64,000 nt of DNA from Umezawaea sp049997955 (GTDB taxonomy: Bacteria; Actinomycetota; Actinomycetes; Mycobacteriales; Pseudonocardiaceae): the NCBI GenBank assembly GCA_049997955.1, contig JAEBDY010000011.1, forward strand, positions 186,001-250,000, given 5' to 3'. A model generated the notes under the pieces. That model had not been told where the DNA came from. It did no database searches and saw only the letters and a list, made by a program, of their open reading frames with translations. The translations under genes and the position numbers were made by a program. This document shows, piece after piece, positions 1 to 8,377 of the stretch (within the stretch, counting starts at the first letter, position 1; each line of letters opens with the position of its first letter).

Positions 1-859
1 TCGTGACGCCGGACTGGCACAGGATCTCGTTGGTGTAGACGTCGCCCCAGCCGCGCACGGCCTCCACGGAGTTGCTGTCGCCGCCGCCCACGTACACCTG
101 GCTCGTCACGTTGCCGGTGGGGATCAGCATGATGTCGTGGTCGGAGTGCTCGGCGCCGACGTTGCCGATGAACTCGCCCGTCGGGTCGGTCACCCGCTGG
201 CCGGGGTTGCCGCAGTGCGCGGCGGTCAGCAGGAACCGCGCGTCGGCGCCGTTGCGGACCGCGAAGCCCGAGGTGCACGCGGCGTTGCCCAGCACGATGG
301 TGGCGCCGCCCCTCCACGACGGCCCGTCGTTGCGCCGCGACACCGGCCGCATCGGCTCCTCGTGGACCACGGTGACCGGCACGTCCACGGCCAGCGCGGC
401 GGTGAACGTCGTCGCGTCGCTCCACGGGTAGGCGCCGAGCACGAGTCCGCTGCCGTTGGCGGGGACCTTCACCGCGTGCACCGGTGAGCCGGGGCCGCGG
501 TTCGCGTCGACGGACTTCGCCGCCGCCCGCAGTTCGGCGTTGGTGTGCGCGGCGGGGGAGACGCGGACCGGCGCCACCTCGGACGCGCGCTTCACCGCCG
601 CCGTCACGGAGTCGGGAACGTCGCCCTTCCACCAGAGCTCGACGTGCGCGTCCTCCAGCACGAGGCCCGCGAAACCGCCCGCGTCCTCGGCTTCCGCCTT
701 GACGATGTCCGCCGCCGCGATCAGCGGCTGCTGCGAGAGCATCCTGGCCTGGACCGGATCGAGTGCCGGGGCGGCCTGCGCCGCCACCGGGGAGCTGATG
801 AGTGCGGCCGACAGCGCCGCCACCGCCGTGACCGCCCACCGCGTCTGTGTTGCCTTCAC
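1..859 (-). CDS. Secreted S1-family serine protease with pro-region (C-terminus cut off by window)
   Basis: Extracellular chymotrypsin-fold protease, probably made as a zymogen. Reading from a GTG at 857-859 (SD AGGAGG eight bases upstream) gives a signal peptide of about 27 residues ending near VAAQA, a pro-region of about 130 residues, then the mature domain. The catalytic His is visible in TAAHCG (about residue 215) and the Asp in HDIMLI (about residue 242). The catalytic Ser (GDSGG motif) would lie beyond base 1, so the 286 visible residues are incomplete. The pro-region resembles that of alpha-lytic/streptogrisin-type proteases. A chitinase-promoter-like dyad lies 55 bases upstream. Confidence 0.85.
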   Translation of the reverse strand, partial: MKATQTRWAVTAVAALSAALISSPVAAQAAPALDPVQARMLSQQPLIAAADIVKAEAEDAGGFAGLVLEDAHVELWWKGDVPDSVTAAVKRASEVAPVRVSPAAHTNAELRAAAKSVDANRGPGSPVHAVKVPANGSGLVLGAYPWSDATTFTAALAVDVPVTVVHEEPMRPVSRRNDGPSWRGGATIVLGNAACTSGFAVRNGADARFLLTAAHCGNPGQRVTDPTGEFIGNVGAEHSDHDIMLIPTGNVTSQVYVGGGDSNSVEAVRGWGDVYTNEILCQSGVT

Positions 860-1530
860 GCCAAATCCTCCTGGGCTCGTCCTCCTCGACGTGGCGGCGG
901 AACACTCAGCGTATGGTCCAGACCTGTTATCTGTCATCGACACAACCGGACAAGAAGCGACACCAGCGGACAGTCCGGTGGCCCTCGGCGCGGTCGGGTG
1001 ATCGGCTCGACCGAGTCGAACGGCCGCACCGCGCCGTTGTCCCTCCGCAGTGGACTCCGATCCGGCGGGTGCGGTGAGCGGGACGACCGGCACGCGGGCC
1101 GGATCGGGGCGCGCGGCACCTGGACGCGCGAGGGCGGGACGGTGCGGATCGCCGTGCGGCTCCACCGGACAGGTCCCGCCGGGCCGGGCGGCGTGGTCGA
1201 CCGGTGGTGCGAGCGGGTCACCCGGTCCGTCGGCAGGCCGGTAGTGGTGGTTCGCCACTGCTCGACGACCCCGGCGACGTGGCGCGATCCACGTGGACAT
1301 CGCGTCGCGGAGCGGCAGCGATCCGACGCGGCCGGTGTCCCAACCGGCGGCGATCGTCGTCGCCGAGAGGCCCCGGGGCCCACGTCGCGCAGTTCGGGAA
1401 CCGCTCCCGGGTTGTGGACGGCCTCGGACTCTCGTATCGTTACCCGTGCGAACGGTGTTCGCCGTGAGATTGGTTCGGGTTCAACAGCTAGCTCGGCTGG
1501 TCTCTCTCTGCATTGTGGAGAGGACTTCCC
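860..1530. other. 671-base intergenic region between divergent protease and STAS genes
   Basis: No reading frame here has convincing protein character; all are arginine/proline-rich shadow translations. The first 100 bases are relatively AT-rich and hold the presumed protease promoter and the dyad at 914-925. The STAS gene's SD is at 1517-1524. I see no RNA gene or repeat. Confidence 0.6.
914..925. promoter_or_regulatory. Chitinase-promoter-type dyad (DasR dre-like)
   Basis: The 12 bases TGGTCCAGACCT form an imperfect dyad 55 bases upstream of the secreted protease start. From established knowledge, this sequence is the direct-repeat element of Streptomyces chitinase promoters, and it is close to the dre operator of the GntR-type regulator DasR (TGGTCTAGACCA). 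Control by N-acetylglucosamine signalling is inference. Confidence 0.45.
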
Positions 1531-1920
1531 ATGCCCGAGCACGCTTCCTCCTCGATCACCGTCCCGGTCGACCTCGACGACGTCGAGGTGCTCTCGCTGA
1601 CCGGCGAGATCGACGCCGCGACCGCGAGCGCCGCCAGGGCCAAGACCCTGGCCGCGGTCGACGCCCGCCCTGCCACGCTGGTGCTGGACCTGACCGGTGT
1701 CGACTTCCTGGGCTCCGACGGCATCGGCATCGTGATGGAGACCGCCCAGCGCGCCGAACTGCGCGGCATCCGCTTCGTCGTCGTGGCCGACCGGCGAGTC
1801 GTGCTGCGCCCGCTCCAGGTGACAGGCGTCGCCGTGCGCCTCACCATCCGCCCCGACCTCGCGGGTGCGCTGGCCGACCTGGACAGCCGCGTCCCGGCCG
1901 CCAGGTCCGGCGGTGCCTGA
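1531..1920 (+). CDS. STAS-domain anti-sigma factor antagonist
   Basis: A 129-residue single-domain cytoplasmic protein of the SpoIIAA/RsbV type, which normally binds an anti-sigma factor kinase and is inactivated by phosphorylation. The core DLTGVDFLGSDGIG (residues 53-66) contains the usual phosphorylatable Ser (S62). The ATG at 1531 is preferred over an in-frame TTG at 1513 because GGAGAGGA at 1517-1524 is a well-spaced SD only for 1531. No anti-sigma factor or sigma factor lies beside it. A GAF-ANTAR regulator follows on the same strand 164 bases downstream. Confidence 0.85.
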   Translation: MPEHASSSITVPVDLDDVEVLSLTGEIDAATASAARAKTLAAVDARPATLVLDLTGVDFLGSDGIGIVMETAQRAELRGIRFVVVADRRVVLRPLQVTGVAVRLTIRPDLAGALADLDSRVPAARSGGA

Positions 1921-2084
1921 CCAACTTCCGTCGGCGGATCCACCGCCATCGGACCGAACGTGGGCGCACCGCGCGTTGAGCAGACAGCGCCGCGACGCCC
2001 CGGTCGGTCGGGCTCGATGCGGTGCGCCCGCACCGCGTCGAGCTCGACCGGTCTCAGCGACCTTGGACGGTTAAGGTGCGGCAC

Positions 2085-2906
2085 ATGGCCGATGAACAGG
2101 GCTGGACAGGTGACAAGGTCCGCTTCGTGGCGGACGCCCGCCGGACGGCCGAGCGGCACCCGACGCCCACCTCCGACGAGTCGCCGCGCGACAGCCCGCT
2201 CGTCGAGCAGTTCACCCTCCTGACCAGGTCGCTGCTCGACGCGGAGACCATCGGCGAGGCACTCGAACGGATCCTGGTGGCGTGCACGAAGGCCATTCCC
2301 GCCGTCGCCGTGGCGAGCGTGACCATGCGCGACCCGGACGGGAGGTTCTACACCCCGGCCGAGAGCGCGAAGATCGGCTACGACCTCGACCAGGTGCAGT
2401 ACGCGACGGGGGAGGGGCCCTGCGTCGACGCCGCCCGGATGCCCGGTCCGGCGCTCGCCTGCAGCGACGACCTCGCCAACGACCCCAACTGGCCCCGGTT
2501 CGGGCCCGCCGCCGCCGAGCGCGGCATGAAATCGCTGCTGTCCACCGCCCTGCTGCCGGACGCCCGCCCACCGCAGCTCTCGGGCGCCCTGAACCTGTAC
2601 TCCAGGGAGGTCCGGGGGTTCCGGTCGGAGGACCGCAGCACAGCGCTCCTGCTGGCCACCCACGCGTCCCTGGCCCTGGCCGTCACGCAGGCCCGCACGA
2701 CCGCTGAGTTGGACGCCGTCCACCTGCGCAAGGCGATCGACACGCGCGACGTGATCGGCCAGGCCAAGGGCATCCTCATGCACCGGCGGGGGATCACCGC
2801 CGACGAGGCGTTCGACGTCCTGCGGAAGACCTCGCAGAGCCTCAACATGAAGCTAGCGGACCTCGCCACGACACTGGCGCACCGGCACTCGGAGATCGAC
2901 CTCTAG
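2085..2906 (+). CDS. GAF and ANTAR domain RNA-binding antiterminator
   Basis: A 273-residue cytoplasmic regulator with an N-terminal GAF sensor domain (about 35-185; core ATGEGPCVDAAR) and a C-terminal ANTAR domain (about 205-262; LRKAIDTRDVIGQAKGILMH). ANTAR proteins bind paired hexaloop RNA hairpins and prevent premature transcription termination. The target here is unknown, and no such hairpin pair was recognised nearby. The ATG at 2085 follows AAGGTG at good spacing; an upstream in-frame start at 2022 lacks an SD. It may work with the preceding STAS protein, but that is only proximity. Confidence 0.85.
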   Translation: MADEQGWTGDKVRFVADARRTAERHPTPTSDESPRDSPLVEQFTLLTRSLLDAETIGEALERILVACTKAIPAVAVASVTMRDPDGRFYTPAESAKIGYDLDQVQYATGEGPCVDAARMPGPALACSDDLANDPNWPRFGPAAAERGMKSLLSTALLPDARPPQLSGALNLYSREVRGFRSEDRSTALLLATHASLALAVTQARTTAELDAVHLRKAIDTRDVIGQAKGILMHRRGITADEAFDVLRKTSQSLNMKLADLATTLAHRHSEIDL

Positions 2907-3568
2907 GAGAGCAGGTCCGCCACCCGCCGCGCGGTGTCCACGCTGGACTGCGGGTTCTGGCCGGTGACGAGGTTCCCGTCCACGACCACGGTGCTGCTCC
3001 ACGCCGGACCGGACGAGACCCGCGCGCCGAGGTCGCGCAGCCGCGCCTCGACGAAGTAGGGCACGTCCAAGCCGCCCTGGCGTTCCTCCTCGTCGGTGAA
3101 CACGGTCAGCTCGCGGCCCGCGAACGCGAACGTGCCGTCCTCGCGGACCGCGCTGAGCAGGCCTGCCGGGCCGTGGCACAGGGCCGCGACGACCTTGCCC
3201 GACGCCTCGAAGTCCACCAGCAACCGTCCGAGCGCCGGGTCGACGGCCAGGTCGACCATCGGACCGTGCCCGCCCGGCAGGTACACGGCGTCGAAGTCGG
3301 CCGCCTTCACGTCGGCCAGCACCAGCGGCGCGGCCAGTTCGTCCGCGATGGCGTCCACGGCCGCGCCGAAGTCGTTGCCCGCCAGGCTCGCCGCGTCGAC
3401 GGTCGGCTTCACGCCCCCTGGGGTGGCGATCGACACCTCGATCCCCGCCGCCCGCAGCACGCGCAGCGACTCGACGACCTCCTCGGCCCAGTAGCCGGTC
3501 GGGTGGCTCGTGCCGTCCGCCAGCACCAGCGCGTCGGCGCCGGACACCACCATCAGTACCTTCGTCAT
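2903..3568 (-). CDS. DJ-1/PfpI superfamily (type 1 glutamine amidotransferase-like) protein
   Basis: A 221-residue protein of the DJ-1/PfpI/Hsp31 group, whose members act as glyoxalases, deglycase-like enzymes or chaperones. The nucleophile elbow ALCHGPAG places the reactive Cys at residue 131 with His132 beside it; PGGHGP (108-113) and the Glu of GYWAEE (about 29-30) complete the usual active site. The ATG at 3568 has AGAGGAAG upstream. It is transcribed away from a LysR regulator 105 bases away, the classic arrangement for a LysR target. Its 3' end overlaps the ANTAR gene's stop by four bases, tail to tail. Confidence 0.88.
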   Translation of the reverse strand: MTKVLMVVSGADALVLADGTSHPTGYWAEEVVESLRVLRAAGIEVSIATPGGVKPTVDAASLAGNDFGAAVDAIADELAAPLVLADVKAADFDAVYLPGGHGPMVDLAVDPALGRLLVDFEASGKVVAALCHGPAGLLSAVREDGTFAFAGRELTVFTDEEERQGGLDVPYFVEARLRDLGARVSSGPAWSSTVVVDGNLVTGQNPQSSVDTARRVADLLS

Positions 3569-3673
3569 CGTCTTCCTCTTCCCGCTCGGGTCTGCTGACC
3601 ACAACCACCTTGTCATCACCTGTAGTCCGGTACCTTGTGGTCGATCATCAGATTTCTTATGGCAGGGGACCGC

Positions 3674-4579
3674 GTGACCGACCTGGACCTGCTGGCGACG
3701 TTCCTGGAGATCTACCGGGGCGGCTCCCTGACCTCGGCCGCCGCGCGCCGCGGCCTCACCCAGCCCGCGGTGAGCGGCCAGCTCGCGCGGCTCGAACGCG
3801 ACCTGGGCGAGCCCCTGTTCGTCCGGTCCAGCCGCGGCGTCACGCCCACCGCCCGCGCCGACGAGCTGGCGCGGAGGGTCGGCCCGCACGTCGACCAGCT
3901 GCGGTCCGCGCTGAGCGACACCGACGACCAGGCGGCCTACGCGGGCACGGTGCACCTCGCCGGGCCCGCCGAGATCGTGGCGGCACGGGTGCTGCCCGCG
4001 CTCGTCCCGCTCACCACCCGCGGGCTGAGCCTGCGCGTCACCCTCGGCCTCGCGGACGACCTGCTGGCGGCGCTGGCCAACGCCCGGCTCGACGTGGTCG
4101 TCTCCGCCGTCCGCCCCACCGACCGGACGATCGTCGCGACGCCGTTCGTGGACGAGGAGTTCGTGCTGGTCGCGCCGCCCGCGGTCGCCCGCACCGTTGA
4201 CCCGGCGCGGCTGGCGGACGACCCGGTCAAGGCGCTCGCCCACCTGCCGCTCGTGGCCTACGCCGAGGAGCTGCCGATCATCCGCCGCTACTGGCGCGGC
4301 GAGTTCGGCCGCCGCCCGCCCAACCACGTCGCCGTCACGGTGCCGGACCTGCGCGCCGTGCTCGCCGCCGTCATCGCGGGCGCGGGCATCTCCGCGCTGC
4401 CCCGCTACCTGGCCGACCCGGCGCTCGCGGCGGGCTCGGTCGAACTCCTCCACCAGCCTGCCGTGCGCCCGTTGAACACCCTGTACCTGGCGACCAGGGC
4501 GGGCGGTCTGGCGAACCCGTCGGTCGCGCTGGTGCACCGCACCCTGCTGGCCAGGTCGCGGGAGTGGGAAGGGCTGTGA
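3674..4579 (+). CDS. LysR-family transcriptional regulator
   Basis: A 301-residue LysR regulator: winged HTH at residues 1-60 (DLDLLATFLEIYRGGSLTSA, then TQPAVSGQLARLE), then an effector domain of periplasmic-binding fold. The GTG at 3674 is chosen because AGGGGA sits just upstream and LysR proteins typically begin within a few residues of this DLxLLxxFL motif; ATG 3659 and TTG 3635 are in-frame alternatives. It is divergent from the DJ-1 gene and likely controls both promoters in the 105-base gap. The effector is unknown. Confidence 0.9.
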   Translation: MTDLDLLATFLEIYRGGSLTSAAARRGLTQPAVSGQLARLERDLGEPLFVRSSRGVTPTARADELARRVGPHVDQLRSALSDTDDQAAYAGTVHLAGPAEIVAARVLPALVPLTTRGLSLRVTLGLADDLLAALANARLDVVVSAVRPTDRTIVATPFVDEEFVLVAPPAVARTVDPARLADDPVKALAHLPLVAYAEELPIIRRYWRGEFGRRPPNHVAVTVPDLRAVLAAVIAGAGISALPRYLADPALAAGSVELLHQPAVRPLNTLYLATRAGGLANPSVALVHRTLLARSREWEGL

Positions 4580-4582
4580 CGG

Positions 4583-5098
4583 TCAGACCGTCCCGGTGAA
4601 CCGGTCGTCGAGGTAGGCGGTCAGCGCCGCCTCGTCGCGCGTGGAGCGCAGGTAGTGGATCCACGCCCGCTGCTCGTGCAGCACGGCGCCCATCTCCCAG
4701 ACGCAGACGACCGGCCGGTGCGGACCGAACTCGACCCGCGCGAGCGGCGCGTCGTGGCCGTCCTTCGCGTACAGGGTCTGCCACATCTCGTTGTTGTTGC
4801 GCCAGGTGCACACGATGAGGAAGTAGAACGACTCGCCGCACAGGTGGTGGATGGCGAACCCGAGGTCCTCGGCGATGTCGAGGCGCCCTTCGGCGACCTC
4901 GGCCAGCAGGAACCCGTGGGCCTCGGCGCGCAGCCGGGAGTCGATCACGGCTTCGGCCTCGCGGACCTCGTACCACTTCAGCCTGCCCGCCCGCAGTTCG
5001 ACGTCGGACGACGGCAGCGCGACGACCTCCTTGTCGTGGTGCCGGTAGTCGGCGCTCACGCTGGTGGTCTCGGCAGGGGTGGGCACGGTGGTGGTCAT
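4583..5098 (-). CDS. Hypothetical protein, 171 aa
   Basis: I do not recognise this family. The protein is soluble, acidic and tryptophan-rich in its C-terminal half, with no signal peptide or membrane segment. Its central stretch (GESFYFLIVCTWRNNNEMW) and RVEFGPHRPVVCVWEMG look well structured. Coding character is good (strong third-position GC bias, ATG start). It converges on the LysR gene with only three bases between the two stop codons, and it starts about 55 bases from the 3' end of the sirtuin gene, which reads the same way, so the two could be co-transcribed. Confidence 0.7.
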   Translation of the reverse strand: MTTTVPTPAETTSVSADYRHHDKEVVALPSSDVELRAGRLKWYEVREAEAVIDSRLRAEAHGFLLAEVAEGRLDIAEDLGFAIHHLCGESFYFLIVCTWRNNNEMWQTLYAKDGHDAPLARVEFGPHRPVVCVWEMGAVLHEQRAWIHYLRSTRDEAALTAYLDDRFTGTV

Positions 5099-5153
5099 CC
5101 CGTGATCCTAGGAGCCCACTTCGTTGTCCCGCAGGCGAACGAGGGGAACCCGA

Positions 5154-6056
5154 TCACCTGTCGGGAGGCGTTCGGCCCGCGAGTCCCAGCCGATCGGTCA
5201 GCTCCGTGAGGGCCTGGCCGAGCGGCAGGTCGACGCGGACGGTGGCGCACGAGTCGCCGCGGGTCTCGCCCCGGTTGACGATGAGCACCTGCTTGCCGGT
5301 CTTGGCCGCGTGCCGGACGAACCGCAGGCCGGACATGACGGTCAGCGACGAACCCAGCACCAGCACCGCGTCGGCCTCGTCCACGAGCCGGTAGCACTCC
5401 TGCACGCGGGCGCGCGGCACGTTCTCGCCGAAGAACACGACGTCCGGCTTGAGCACGCCCGTGTCGCACGCCCGGCAGGCGACGAGGTGGAAGGTCCGGA
5501 CGACGTCGGCGGCCAGCTCCACGTCGCCGTCGGGGTTGATGCGCGTGGCGGTGCCCCCGAACGCGGGGTTGGCCGCCCGCAGCCTGCGGTCCAGCTCCTC
5601 GCGTGGGCTGGTGCGGCCGCAGTCGAGGCAGATCACCCGGTCCAGGCTGCCGTGCAGCTCGACGGCGTCGGGAGCCCCGGCCGCCTGGTGCAGGCCGTCG
5701 ACGTTCTGGGTGATGATCCCGGAGAGGTGGCCGCTCGCGCGCAGCGCGCTGACGGCGCGGTGGCCGTCGTTGGGCGCGGCGCGGGCGATGGTGCGCCAGC
5801 CGAGGTGGCTGCGGGCCCAGTAGCGCCGGCGGCCCTCGGGGCTGCCGACGAACTCCTCGTAGGTCATGGGCGTGTGCCTGCGCAGGCTGCCCTCGGCGCC
5901 GCGGTAGTCCGGGATGCCGGACTCGGTCGACAGGCCCGCACCGCTGAGCACGACCACGCGCCCCCTCGCCACGGCGTCGACCACCTCGTCCAGGCTGGTC
6001 GTGCGGGGCAGGGGCGCGCCCGTCGCCGTCCAGGTGAGGGTTGGCCGAGTTCGCAC
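5154..6056 (-). CDS. Sir2-family NAD-dependent protein deacylase (sirtuin)
   Basis: A 300-residue sirtuin that uses NAD to remove acyl groups from lysine, releasing nicotinamide and O-acyl-ADP-ribose. Visible motifs are GAGLSTESGIPDYRG (NAD binding), TQNVDGLH, the catalytic His in VELHGS, and two Cys pairs (CLDCG, CRAC) for structural zinc. The GTG at 6056 faces the MOSC gene across a 32-base gap, so the promoters must overlap. The class cannot be fixed from sequence alone; the N-terminal extension of about 30 residues is longer than in compact bacterial CobB. Confidence 0.92.
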   Translation of the reverse strand: MRTRPTLTWTATGAPLPRTTSLDEVVDAVARGRVVVLSGAGLSTESGIPDYRGAEGSLRRHTPMTYEEFVGSPEGRRRYWARSHLGWRTIARAAPNDGHRAVSALRASGHLSGIITQNVDGLHQAAGAPDAVELHGSLDRVICLDCGRTSPREELDRRLRAANPAFGGTATRINPDGDVELAADVVRTFHLVACRACDTGVLKPDVVFFGENVPRARVQECYRLVDEADAVLVLGSSLTVMSGLRFVRHAAKTGKQVLIVNRGETRGDSCATVRVDLPLGQALTELTDRLGLAGRTPPDR

Positions 6057-6088
6057 GCCTCCGAGCTTACGTGTGTAGCGTCGGGTCG

Positions 6089-6607
6089 GTGGAAGTCCTG
6101 GTCATCGCCCTGCTGGTCTCCCCCGTGCACGCCTACGAGGGCCGCCCGCAGGACGGTCCGCTGACCGATCCGCTGGCGGGATCGCGCGACCGCGTGGACG
6201 TCCGCGCCGGGCTGGGGCTGGTCGGCGACCGGTACTGCGCCAAACCGGCGCACCGGAAGGCCTCGGTCACGGTGTTCGCCGCCGAGTCGCTGGACGCGAT
6301 CACCTCCGAGCTGGAGCTGCCCGAGGTCCCGAACCCGCTCCTGCCCAGGCGCAACGTCGTGCTGCGCGGGTTCCCGGTCGACGACCTCGCCGCCGGGAGG
6401 CTGACCGCGGGCGCGGTGTTCAGCCTGGACTCGGGCGAGGGCCCGGTCCGCTTCCAGGCGCACCGCCCGGCCAGCCCGTGCGGCTGGATGGACGAGGTGC
6501 TGGCGCCCGGCGCGCACCGGGCGCTGCGCGGCCGCGGCGGCGTCCGCTGCGAGCCGTTGGACGACGGGGTCCTGCGCGTCGGCCCGGCCGTGCTGACCGT
6601 CCTGTGA
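6089..6607 (+). CDS. MOSC-domain protein
   Basis: A 172-residue MOSC (molybdenum cofactor sulfurase C-terminal) protein. Such proteins bind molybdenum cofactor or carry sulfur through a conserved Cys, seen here in ASPCGWMDEV, followed by GAHRALRGRGGVRCEPL. The GTG at 6089 is chosen because the family normally begins at the beta strand VLVIALLVSPVHAYEG. A TAGCGT -10-like hexamer at 6076-6081 would put transcription start on or near this GTG, suggesting a leaderless message. Divergent from the sirtuin. Substrate unknown. Confidence 0.85.
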   Translation: MEVLVIALLVSPVHAYEGRPQDGPLTDPLAGSRDRVDVRAGLGLVGDRYCAKPAHRKASVTVFAAESLDAITSELELPEVPNPLLPRRNVVLRGFPVDDLAAGRLTAGAVFSLDSGEGPVRFQAHRPASPCGWMDEVLAPGAHRALRGRGGVRCEPLDDGVLRVGPAVLTVL

Positions 6608-6934
6608 CTACTTGCGCCGGATCTTGACCAGGTCCATGTCGGTGGCCGACGCCTTCAGGTCGCGGTAGTCCACGCCCAGCTCGTCCACGGCACGACCCGC
6701 CGCGACCAGCCCGCGGGCGCACACCGCGCGGTCGTCCTGCTCGACCGGCGCCCGCAGCTGGATCCGGTAGCTGAAGAAGTCGAGCGTCTTGTCGTACGAC
6801 AGCGAGCCCTCCTCGGAGAACCCGTTGGTGAGGATCCCGTGCTCCTGCACGACCGCGAGCAGCCGTTCCCGCCCGGCCTCGTCGAGATCGGTGAACCGAC
6901 CCCGGACCATGACGCGGTACGTGTGCTCGGTCAT
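6608..6934 (-). CDS. DUF6204-type small protein
   Basis: A 108-residue soluble alpha/beta protein with the pattern YRVMVRGRFTDLD near the start and EEGSLSYDKTLDFFSYRIQLR in the middle. This matches, from memory, the actinobacterial DUF6204 family, whose function is unknown. The last quarter (DYRDLKASATDMDLVKIRRK) is basic. It converges on the MOSC gene with the two stop codons directly adjacent, so the transcripts probably overlap. Confidence 0.7.
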   Translation of the reverse strand: MTEHTYRVMVRGRFTDLDEAGRERLLAVVQEHGILTNGFSEEGSLSYDKTLDFFSYRIQLRAPVEQDDRAVCARGLVAAGRAVDELGVDYRDLKASATDMDLVKIRRK

Positions 6935-7011
6935 CTCGTGCTCCTCGTTCGGCGGTCGACCGCCGGATCCTCTCCCACGACGCCCGTCGGACGCGACCGA
7001 TTTCCACGGGG

Positions 7012-7479
7012 TCAGGTGGTTCCGGAGATCCGCACGGCGGTGGCGGTGCCACCGGAGGTGGTGGCGACCACCGTGATCGTGTCGCCCTCGGCGACGTCGG
7101 TCGCGGTGCCCGCGGCCGCTCCCGGTGTCGAGGCGGCGAACACCGTCCCGGCGTCGATCACGTAGGTCCTGCTGTACCCGTCGGTGCTCTCCGCGGTCAC
7201 CGACGCGCTGGTGATCGCCGTGACCGTGCCGGTCTGCAGCTCACCGTGCGCCACGTCCGCGAGCGCGTCCTCACCGCCGCCGTTCGGCGGCTGCCCCATG
7301 CCCGCGGGTGCCTGCCCGATCGCCGAGGACGACGAGGAACCGCTGGACGCGTAGACCGCGGCTCCGCCGCCACCCGCGATGGCGAGCGCCACGGCGGCGG
7401 CGATGATCCCCTTCCGGAACCGCGACGGCGGCGTGGGGGCCGGGGTCCGCTCGACGGGCGCCTGCTCGGTGGTGGTCAT
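7012..7479 (-). CDS. Membrane-anchored secreted protein (DUF5666-like)
   Basis: A 155-residue protein with a short cytoplasmic tail, one hydrophobic segment (about residues 24-45, IIAAAVALAIAGGGGAAVYA), a Ser/Gly-rich linker and an exported domain of repeated beta strands (GTVTAITSASVTAESTDGYS, then GDTITVVATTSGG). This strand pattern resembles the OB-like DUF5666 domain, known from many actinobacterial surface proteins. The ATG at 7479 has a strong SD (AGGAGGAG). Function unknown. Confidence 0.7.
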   Translation of the reverse strand: MTTTEQAPVERTPAPTPPSRFRKGIIAAAVALAIAGGGGAAVYASSGSSSSSAIGQAPAGMGQPPNGGGEDALADVAHGELQTGTVTAITSASVTAESTDGYSRTYVIDAGTVFAASTPGAAAGTATDVAEGDTITVVATTSGGTATAVRISGTT

Positions 7480-7570
7480 CGGTGCTCCTCCTGGTCGGCT
7501 GTGATGACCACCTTCACGGCCACGGCTGTGCCGCCCCTGTGCGTTCGACGGGAACGACCTGTGCGGCGCC

Positions 7571-8377
7571 TCACCTCCCCGTGGCGAACACCCGCTCGAA
7601 CGCCGTCCGCACCGGCGCCTGCCGCTGCCGGTCGAGCACGGCGAAGACGACGTGGTCGAAGGACCCGTTGCGCCGCAGCGCTTCGCGGAACGCCGTCGCC
7701 ACGGTGGCCGGGTCGTTGCCGAAGACGCCGCAGCCCCACGCGCCCAGCACGAGCCTGCGGTGGCCGTGCGCGGAAGCGACCTGGAGCACGCGGGCGGCAC
7801 GGACCGCGAGCACCTCGGGGACGGCGGCGGCGGACTCCGGCTGGTTCCGGAGGATCGCGCCGCGGTTGGGCGCCGCGGCGGTGAGGAAGGAGACGGGGTA
7901 CGGCTCCGGGAGCGGGGCGCCCCGGTCGTCGCGGAACACGGGGACCTCGGGCGAGTAGATCACCCGGTCGCTGTAGAGGAGGTCGTCCGACGCGCGGTGG
8001 TGGGCGTAGAAGTCGCCCGCCGCGCGCAGGCACGGGTACAGGGCCGAGCCGCGGGCGATGCTCTCCTCCTGCGCCTGGGCGCCGTTGAGGAAACCCCCGC
8101 CCGCGTTGCGCGCCGACGCGAACACCAGGCAGGCCAGGTCGCCACCGAGGCGGCGGGTCGCGGCCAGCGTGGACTCGTCGGTCACCTCCACCACGGGCGG
8201 CTCGACGGCCGGGGAGGGGAGCGGGAGCGGGTCGTCCGGCAGGTGCAGGAGGGTGCCCGCCACGGCCCGTGCGACGCGCAGGGGGATCTCGCCGGTCGCG
8301 GTGGGGTAGCTGCCGCGTTCGGCGAAGGCGACGGTGTCGCGGGCGATGGCCCGCAGTCGACTGCTCACGGCCGTCAT
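7571..8377 (-). CDS. TIGR02452-family microbial PARG-type macrodomain protein
   Basis: A 268-residue protein with the signature of bacterial poly(ADP-ribose) glycohydrolases, ARNAGGGFLNGAQAQEESIARGS: a GGG loop and the paired catalytic Glu of QEE. Downstream motifs FLTAAAPNRGA and LGAWGCGVFGNDP are macrodomain phosphate and adenine contacts. It likely removes ADP-ribose chains or modifications. No PARP-like writer is visible in the window. A sirtuin lies 1.5 kb away and also uses NAD, but separate genes lie between, so an operon is unlikely. Confidence 0.88.
   Translation of the reverse strand: MTAVSSRLRAIARDTVAFAERGSYPTATGEIPLRVARAVAGTLLHLPDDPLPLPSPAVEPPVVEVTDESTLAATRRLGGDLACLVFASARNAGGGFLNGAQAQEESIARGSALYPCLRAAGDFYAHHRASDDLLYSDRVIYSPEVPVFRDDRGAPLPEPYPVSFLTAAAPNRGAILRNQPESAAAVPEVLAVRAARVLQVASAHGHRRLVLGAWGCGVFGNDPATVATAFREALRRNGSFDHVVFAVLDRQRQAPVRTAFERVFATGR

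Noticed and set aside
934..1542. A 202-codon minus-strand frame between the protease and STAS genes
   Set aside because: It overlaps the STAS gene's start region, is Arg/Pro/Ser-rich and has no recognisable motif or SD.
1531..2906. STAS and GAF-ANTAR genes considered as a sigma-factor control operon
   Set aside because: No anti-sigma kinase or sigma gene is present, and 164 bases separate the two. Co-direction alone is weak evidence.
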